A program made the position numbers and the translations under genes. From Arthrobacter sp. OVS8 (lineage in GTDB: Bacteria > Actinomycetota > Actinomycetes > Actinomycetales > Micrococcaceae): a stretch of DNA of 64,000 bases. The DNA is taken from NCBI GenBank assembly GCA_028370155.1, contig CP116670.1, positions 1,054,001 through 1,118,000 on the forward strand, written 5' to 3'. Shown in pieces: positions 57,922 through 64,000 of this stretch (position 1 is its first letter; every line of letters begins with the position of its first letter). A model generated the notes under the pieces. That model ran no database searches, was not told the origin of the DNA, and saw nothing but the letters and a program-made list of their open reading frames with translations.

Positions 57922-58040
57922 AGTCCCTCACTCTAACGCCAGCACGGAAGATCGGCCTAGCCGCGGCTGGCGGGCCCGGACCCTGCGGCCGCTTCCGCCG
58001 CCAAGGTGAAATAGCCCGGGAAAAGTGGAAAGCTGGGCCT

Positions 58041-58522
58041 ATGCCCGAATCCAGTGCAGCAGTGCCTGCCCCCAACAGCACCCCGGCGACGCCGTTTTGT
58101 ACAACGAGAAGCTCTGGCCCAATGCCTGGATCTGGCTGGTGGCGGCGGGACTGTCGGGTGCCGGGATCTTCGTGTTCGCGCCCATCAGCATGGCTGCAGG
58201 CCTCACGGCGGCCGTTGTCCTGTTCGCGATCATCGCCGTGCTTCTGGTCCTCTCGACCCCCACCATCACTGTCACCGGCTCCACGCTGCGCATTGGCCGG
58301 GCCAGCATTGACCGCCGCTTCGTGGGCACCGCATCGGCTTTCCGCGGCAAAGAGGCGACGGCGGAACGCGGCACCCGCCTCAACGGCCTGGCTTTCCTGT
58401 GCATTCGCGGGTGGATCGATCCTGTGGTCCGGATCGAAATCACCGATCCGTCCGACCGGACGCCGTACTGGCTCACGTCCACCCGCAACCCGGACGAACT
58501 GCTCGCCGCGCTGAAGGCTTAG
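58041..58522 (+). CDS. DUF3093 membrane protein, one frameshift
   Basis: 160 residues after repair, ATG 58041. MPESSAAVPAPNST precedes the break near 58085; the rest is DAVLYNEKLWPNAWIWLVAA, two helices (GLSGAGIFVFAPISMAAG, VVLFAIIAVLLVLS) and a soluble part with RIEITDPSDRTPYWLTSTRN. Function unknown; regular neighbour of dut in actinobacteria. Its stop overlaps that of the convergent DUF4193 gene. Confidence 0.88.
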
Positions 58523-58817
58523 CCCTCACAGTCCTTGCAGTACTTGAGGCCGTCCTTCTCGCGTGCGATCTGTGAACGGTGGCGGACGAGGAAGCAGGAG
58601 GCGCAGGTGAATTCGTCGGCCTGGGCGGCAGGACCCGGACAAGCAGTTCCTCCCCGGACAAGTCGGCGCCGGGGAGCTCGTAGCCTTCGGCAAGGTCTGA
58701 TTCGTCTTCATCGACCACTGCGGACGGCTTTTCCGTGCGGCGCGCTTTCAACGCGTCAAGGGAGTCCTCACTGAGGTCCTCCTCGGTCTTGCGCGGCGCA
58801 TCGTAGTCTGTCGCCAT
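58519..58817 (-). CDS. DUF4193 zinc-ribbon-type protein, one frameshift
   Basis: 99 residues after repair, ATG 58817: MATDYDAPRKTEEDLSEDSL. The acidic N-terminal half is conserved (DLAEGYELPGADLSGEELLV); the C-terminal half, in a second frame, holds FTCASCFLVRHRSQIA and KYCKDCEG, two CxxC pairs. One base is lost near 58640. TAA 58521-58519 overlaps the DUF3093 TAG on the other strand. Function unknown. Confidence 0.87.
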
Positions 58818-59173
58818 TATTTGTTGCTCACACTCCGCAGTCGTTCCGTTGGGTTGCCGTTCCCTGAAGGTCCTGCCGGGCGGTGGCCCTGGACCTCCGG
58901 AGGCGGTTCTCCGATGTCAACGCCGGTCACGCGGTTTTTGTGCCCGATGTCGGGTCATTTTTGCTTAACCTCCGGTGAAAGCCAGAGTCCTCTGGTCCGG
59001 GACGGCGGGCGCCGGCCGCCGCATGCGGGACCGGGCATCCGCCGGGCCCGCCGATGAGCCGGAAAGTGGCGCAAATTCGCGGAAAATCACGGCGCGCCCT
59101 CCATCCTCACCGGAATTGGTCCGCATCGGTGGCAGAGTTTCGATTGTTAGTAATGCCAGGGTGGAGGATTTGT
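58818..59173. other. intergenic region between DUF4193 and sepH
   Basis: 356 bases between divergent genes; must hold both promoters. I see no convincing -35/-10 pair, RNA gene or repeat. Only GGAGG (59163-59167) before the sepH ATG stands out. Confidence 0.5.
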
Positions 59174-60582
59174 ATGCAGGATCTACGGCTTGTAGGCGTC
59201 CACGACGACGGGGAGCATCTCCTGTTGAGCGGCGCCGGCGGCGAGATGTTCCAGCTGCCAATCGATGAAGCACTGCGGGTGGCAGCCAGCCGGACGACGG
59301 CAAAGGCCGCCTCCGTCGCGGCCGCCGCACCCATTGCCATGTCCCCGCGCGATATCCAGGCGCGGATCCGCAGCGGCTCGACAGCGGCAGAGGTGGCGGA
59401 GCTCTCCGGGATTCCGCTCGCAAAAGTCCAGCGCTACGAGGGTCCCGTGCTCGCTGAGCGCGAGTACGTTGCCCAGCAGGCCCGCAAGGTGGAGGTTGCC
59501 GCCCCGCCCCCGGCCACGACGTGTACCGTTCGGTGTTCGGTGACCACCCGGCGTCGCTCGGCGACATGGTGGCCCACCGGCTCAGTGCGCACGGCATTGA
59601 AGCCTCGTCTGTGGAGTGGGACTCCTGGCGGCGCCCCGATGGCAGCTGGAATGTTGTGGCACGCTTCGAGGCCAAGCCCGGCGGCCCCGTCGGCATCGGT
59701 GAGGAACCGCCGGCCATGTGGACGTTCAGCCCGGCCCGGAAATCCCTGCAGAACGCCAACCGCTGGGCGCAGCAGCTCAGCGAACTGGAGCCACTCGACG
59801 GCCCGGTCCCCGCACGCCGGCTCACGGCCGTCTCGGACCGCCCCTTTGATTTTGAGACCGACGCCGATGCTGCCGCACGCACCGCGACCGCCCAGCTCCA
59901 AGTGGTCCAGCAGCTGAAGCAGGAGCAGGAATCCGACGGATTGCTCGACATGCTGCGTTCCCGCCGGGGCCAGCGCCTCGGCGTGGACGAAGACGCCGAC
60001 GACGCCCTCGCCAAGCTCCTGACCAGCAGCGTTCCCGCGGCCCATCCGAGGCCCTCGGAGGTCCTTGCCGAGGTACCGGCCGGCCTGGAAAGCGATGACC
60101 AGGACAGCGACGACCAGAACCAAGACGAGCCCGGCACCGATAGCGACATCAACGCAGCCGGAGCCGACACCCCGGCCCCGCAGCGCGAGGAGGCCGCGGA
60201 GACGGAAGCCGGACCGGTCTCCGATCCGTGGGAACGCCGCCGCGACGGCAGGCCCTCGATCATGTCTCGGCTGACCCTGGCTCCGCGCCATGAGGACGGT
60301 CCGGACGATGCCCTGAAGCTGCATGACGGCGTCAGCACCGAAACCAGGGAAATCACCATTGCGGCGTCGCAGTTGCGGCCCGTCGGCCAGCAGGGTCCCA
60401 CCTCCAGCCCGGGGCTCGACGAGCTCCTGGGCGGCGGGACCTCGCGGCGCCAGCAGCGTGAATCCTCCGCCCCGGCCCGGGACGACCGCGACGCGGAGCA
60501 GCCCGAGCGCCAGCCGGCAAAATCGAAGCGCTCCAGCATTCCCAGCTGGGACGAAATCGTCTTCGGCGCCCGCGGCGACTAG
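59174..60582 (+). CDS. sepH: septation protein SepH (DUF3071), one frameshift
   Basis: Actinobacterial cell-division protein that promotes FtsZ assembly. 469 residues after repair, ATG 59174. N-terminal DUF3071 domain: MQDLRLVGVHDDGEHLLLSG, ALRVAASRTTAKAA, and a helix-turn-helix-like MSPRDIQARIRSGSTAAEVA, then VEWDSWRRPDGSWNVVARFE. Long disordered middle; conserved C-terminal end KRSSIPSWDEIVFGARGD. One base lost near 59518 (VAAPPPATT to DVYRSVFGDHP). Confidence 0.92.
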
Positions 60583-60658
60583 CTGAAACCCCGGGTCCCG
60601 GGCCCACCGGCTGATAATAAGAAACACGGCCGGCGGTCAAGGCGCGCATTACACGCAG

Positions 60659-61896
60659 TCAGGCGCGGGGAGCCCGCTTTCCGTCCGCCTGGAAACACAG
60701 CAGCGGGACTTCCCGTTCAGCCCTCGTCAGTGAACCGTGCTGCCCCACGACTTCAAGTGCTGTGGGCCGGACGCGCCGGGTGTCATAGAAAGCCAGCGGC
60801 TCCCGGGCAGCGATCATCACGTCGCCGATCCGCGGGGCAACCTCGGCCCGTACCTCGCCGAAGAGCCCGGCGCTGATGGCCTCCTCCCGGGTGAAGGCCC
60901 AGATCCGTTCGCCGAACCGGGCCCGCCAGGCGTCAAGCAGCCGGTCGCGGCCGGCGTCGTCGTCCTGCTCGTCGAGGTAGAGGTGGACCATCCGCGGCTC
61001 GCCCGCCGTGTGGCGGATGCCGGCAATGAGGTCCGGGTCGGCCGAGTAGTCGATGCGTTGGGATTCCGGCACGTCGAGCATTCCGTGGTCCGCCGTGAGC
61101 AGGATGGTGGTACCCGCCGGCAGGGTGGCGCTGAGCCGTTTCACGGTGGCGTCGAGTTCCTCGAGCTGGTGCTCCCACTGCGGCGACTGGCAGCCGTGGC
61201 GGTGACCGGCCTTGTCCAGTTCATTGACGTAAAAGTACATCAGCGAGCCGTCCGCGCCGGCCATCGCCTCGGCGGCGGCCGCGGTCCTGGCGTGCGAGGT
61301 GGTGGCGGTGACATAGCGGCCTCCCCGGAGCGCGGCCCGGGTCATGGCGGAGTCGCTGAACTGCGGGAGGCTGACCGTGGTGACCTCGACGTGGTCCGCA
61401 GCCCGTTCGAAGACGGTGGGGAACGGCTGCCACTGCTGCGGATCGACGCCGGCGTCCCACCCGCCGAGCATGTTGACCACACGGTCCTGGTCCGGGTCCA
61501 GCACGTCGTAGCCCACCATGCCGTGCTGTCCGGCCGCGAGTCCGGTGCCGAAGCTGGCCAGGAGGCTGCCGTGGTGGAAGGGAACGCCGAATCCAGTGCG
61601 ACCGGTACCTGCCCCTGGCCGGACTGCATCACGGAGCGAAGAAACGGTGTGTGCGCCGATTTCTGCTTCAGCAGGTTGCGGCCCAGGCCGTCGGCGAGGA
61701 CCACGCAGACGCGCTTGGCGGCGGGCAGGTGCAGGCGGTTCTCGAAGCCGGGTACACCCAGGCTGGCCGCGGCGCTGGTGAGCACTTCGGCGACGGAGCG
61801 GTGCCCGAAGGCCGGGGCCGCGGGCAGGTTTCGGGCCGGGGCATCGGTGAGGGACGGGGCGGAGGACAACGGTTCAGGCACGCGGACCGGCGTCAT
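60659..61896 (-). CDS. alkaline phosphatase-superfamily nucleotide pyrophosphatase/phosphodiesterase, one frameshift
   Basis: About 412 residues after repair, ATG 61896. Metal ligands and nucleophile in order: VVLADGLGRNLLK (Asp), SAFPSTTAAS (Thr nucleophile), NELDKAGHRHG (Asp, His), LLTADHGMLD (Asp, His) and VGQHGSLTRAE (His). Break near 61575 (STTAAS to GLAAGQHGMVGYD). Substrate unknown. Stop of DUF5998-side neighbour: the next gene upstream on the strand ends two bases away, so they are cotranscribed. Confidence 0.88.
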
Positions 61897-61897
61897 C

Positions 61898-62640
61898 TCA
61901 GCGCTGGTGGCCGCGGCTGGCGCGGTTTCCGAAGACGCCCATCCGCGGGCGGGGCGGGAGCCCCGGTCCGGTGTGGGGCGTCGGGGCGGAGGATCCGGTG
62001 TTCACAGCGCGGAGCGCACGGGCGAACAGCTTGGCGTCCTGGACGGCCTGCAGGCCGTCGGCTTCGGCGCTGATCCGGAGCACGATGTCCTCCTGGGCGA
62101 TGGTGCCGCTGTAGCCGTGGTCGGCTTCGCACTGGGGGTCGCCGCAGCTGGCCGGGCCCATGTCGAGGCGCTGGCCGCCGGACCAGGCGATGGACAGGGT
62201 CAGCTCGCGGACCGGATCCGACGGTTTGTAGTCCTGCGGCTGGGCGTACACGTAGCTGAGCACCACGGAACGGATCTGCGTCACGGGCACGGATTCGGTG
62301 GAGACCTGCGCAACCGTCTGTTCACCCGCCTCGTCGAGCTGCTGGTCGTCCACGTGGGTGATGACCAGCATGTCCTCGGTCAGGACCAGCACCGTGATGT
62401 GGCGGCGGACCTCGGCGCGGTCGAAGTGCGTCTCGAGGTGCACCAGGTGGGCCACGCAGTCGCGCCCGTCGAGGGCGTCGGCAACGACGTCGGCCACCAG
62501 CCGGGGGTAGAAACCGGCCTGCTGGAGAGCTCCTCCAGGCTTTGACCCTGCGCACTGTGGTCATGCAGGCCGTGGTGGTGCGTGCCCGGGCGTCCGGAGA
62601 TGGTTGCCTGGGGCTTGGGTGTCGGAGACTGAAAGCTCAT
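61898..62640 (-). CDS. DUF5998-family protein, one frameshift
   Basis: 247 residues after repair, ATG 62640: MSFQSPTPKPQATISGRPGT, a His-rich head, then GFYPRLVADVVADALDGRDC, HFDRAEVRRHITVLVLTEDM, TQIRSVVLSYVYAQPQDYKP and a conserved CGDPQCEADHGY with two cysteines. Break near 62525. Function unknown; paired with the phosphodiesterase downstream. Confidence 0.87.
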
Positions 62641-62748
62641 GGTCTCCATTTTCACAGATCGGCTGGGGACATGCTAACCATTGCCGGCCCGGCGGCGCCT
62701 CCGCTGCCCGCAGCCTCCGCTCCCCGGGCGGTCAGCCGCGTCAGGCGA

Positions 62749-64000
62749 TCAGCTGCGCATGGCGCGGCGGGCACTGTCCGTGCGCTGGGCGGCGTTGGCG
62801 ATCCGGACGTCGGCGGAGAGGATGGCGGCCCCGTCCGGCCCGGCGAGCACGGGGTTGAAGTCGACGAGGGCGATCTCCGGATGGTTGTCCTTGAGCCGGG
62901 TGAGCCGGGCGGCAAGGTCCTCCAGCGCCCCGGCGTCCACGGCCGGCAACCCCTGGTAGCCGAAGAGTTTCCGCGAGGCCCGGGGGCCCGGATGAAGTCA
63001 TGCAGGTCGGAGCCGGAGAGCGGCGGTACCCGGTGGGCCCAATCGTCGAGGAGGTTGACCGCGTCACCTGCCAGGCCGAACGAAACAACAGGGCCCAGCA
63101 ACGGGTCCTCGATGGCGCGGAACGTGCAGGCCTGCCCCACCGGCGCCATGGTCTGCACTTCCAGCGACGGCGAGCCGTACCGTTCCAGCGACCTGCGCAT
63201 CTCCAGCACGTTCCGCCGCAGCGAGTCCGCGTCCTGGATGTCCAGGCGCACGCCGCCGAGGTCCAGGCGGTGCCGCAGCGCGGGGTCGGTGGTCTTCAAG
63301 GCCACCGGCCAGCCGAGCCGGTCCGCGGCAGCGACCGCCTCGTCGGCGGTGTCGAAGCCAACGGAGGGAACCACCCTGATGCCGTAGCGGGCCAGCAGGC
63401 CCGCGGCCGTCTCTGCGTCCAAGCGGACGAGCTGTTCGCCCCCGACGCCGGACAGCAGCCGCTCCAGTTCATCGCGGGTGCCGTCCGGGTCACAGCCCTC
63501 GGGTTCGATAAAGAGGCCCTGGTCCCGGTCCAGCCACTGGGCGTAGCGGACCACGGATCCCAGCGCGGCCACCGCCGCGCCGGGGTTGGGTAGCAGGGAA
63601 CCACCGTTGATCCGGCCTCGTCCCCCACCATCCCTTCCACGTAGATGGACGGGTCCAGCAGTCCGCTGAACGCCGCCACGACGGGCTTGCCGGCCGCCAC
63701 CGAACATTCGGCGAGCACTCCGGCGATCTTTTCCACGGTGAGGCCGCGGGCGGGCAGCAACGCCACAACGGCAGAGTGAACGGTGTCAGCGGTGAGGACT
63801 TCCTGCAGGCTGTGCCGCAGCGCCGGCAGCGCCACGGACATCCCAGCGTCGAGGTCGACGTTGGTGACGATGCGCTCGACGCCGAGTCCCTGCGCCGCAG
63901 CGCTGTCCGCAACCACTTTGCCGAGCGCCTGTGAGTTGCTGAACACGGCGACGCCCGGGCCCGCCGGCAGGGGCTGGCTTGAGACGATCTGCGCCACGTC
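62749..64000 (-). CDS. acetyl/acyl-CoA synthetase (ADP-forming type), C-terminal part, two frameshifts
   Basis: The 5' end is outside the window. The visible part, about 418 residues, has a CoA-ligase domain (LPALRHSLQEVLTADTVHSA, KPVVAAFSGLLDPSIYVEGM) and an ATP-grasp domain (LLARYGIRVVPSVGFDTADE, WPVALKTTDPALRHRLDLGG, IALVDFNPVLAGPDGAAIL). Breaks near 63600 (VPCYPTPA to VAALGSVVRYAQWL) and near 62985 (RAP to RKLFGYQGLPAVD). Many actinobacterial homologues carry an N-terminal GNAT protein-acetyltransferase domain (Pat-like); whether this one does cannot be seen. Ends RRAMRS at 62749. Confidence 0.85.

Overview
This is high-GC actinobacterial DNA. Gene content and order fit the Micrococcaceae, most likely Arthrobacter sensu lato: a trp block with an HGxxPAAW-type protein and a Trp-associated membrane protein, a DUF222/13E12 HNH gene, DUF6421, DUF3000, DUF5998 and SepH. 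Genus placement is inference from recalled gene neighbourhoods. The window is a housekeeping chromosome segment. I see no prophage, IS element, CRISPR array or recognisable defence island.

The dominant technical feature is a very high density of single-base losses, nearly always in short G/C (sometimes A/T) runs. About 40 conserved genes are split into two or three reading frames although the encoded protein continues perfectly after restoring one base (trpB, trpC, hisI, hisF, ribBA, ribC, ribD, fmt, msrB, rnd, fadA, fadB, all three ECF genes, dxs, acnA, the RNA methyltransferase, dut, sepH and others). In ybaK three losses cancel out, leaving an open but scrambled frame, and three losses in ribBA likewise return to the original frame after passing through a stop. 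I treat these as assembly or base-calling errors and annotate full-length genes with the break points given.

Layout. 1-5.6 kb (minus): tryptophan genes trpA (partial), trpB, trpC, a small membrane protein, the Trp-associated membrane protein, trpE, then hisI. 5.8-8.6 kb: a TIGR03085 protein (plus) and hisF, hisG, hisE (minus). 8.7-12.9 kb (minus): riboflavin operon ribD-ribC-ribBA-ribH behind an FMN riboswitch. 13-16.8 kb (minus): def-fmt-rsmB-rpe. 16.9-20.2 kb: repeat-rich accessory patch around a DUF222/HNH gene. 20.2-22.1 kb: a PD-(D/E)XK nuclease-like gene and six tRNA genes. 22.2-28.6 kb: orphan Rv0909-type antitoxin, zapE, sulfur genes sseA-sufE, ybaK, a hydrolase, msrB. 28.9-34.5 kb (plus): DUF6421, an SDR, threonine aldolase, DUF3000, RNase D. 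34.6-38.1 kb (plus): fadA-fadB beta-oxidation operon behind a palindromic operator. 38.2-43.7 kb (minus): aldo/keto reductase, nucleoside hydrolase and a complete ECF transporter, probably a nucleoside salvage unit. 43.8-53.6 kb (minus): small HhH protein, an uncharacterised protein, DUF402, dxs, acnA, a TrmA-type RNA methyltransferase and a KimA-like potassium transporter. 53.8-55.2 kb (plus): two TrkA/RCK proteins divergent from that transporter. 55.2-64 kb: DUF3159, OB-fold, DUF3710, dut, DUF3093, DUF4193, sepH, a phosphodiesterase, DUF5998 and the end of an acyl-CoA synthetase.

The most interesting leads are regulatory or contextual: the FMN riboswitch and its hairpin, palindromes upstream of fadA and acnA, a perfect 30-bp AT-rich palindrome between divergent tRNA genes, a repeat family placed between convergent genes, the ECF/nucleoside hydrolase operon and the KimA-like/TrkA potassium module. 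I found no convincing entirely new system.
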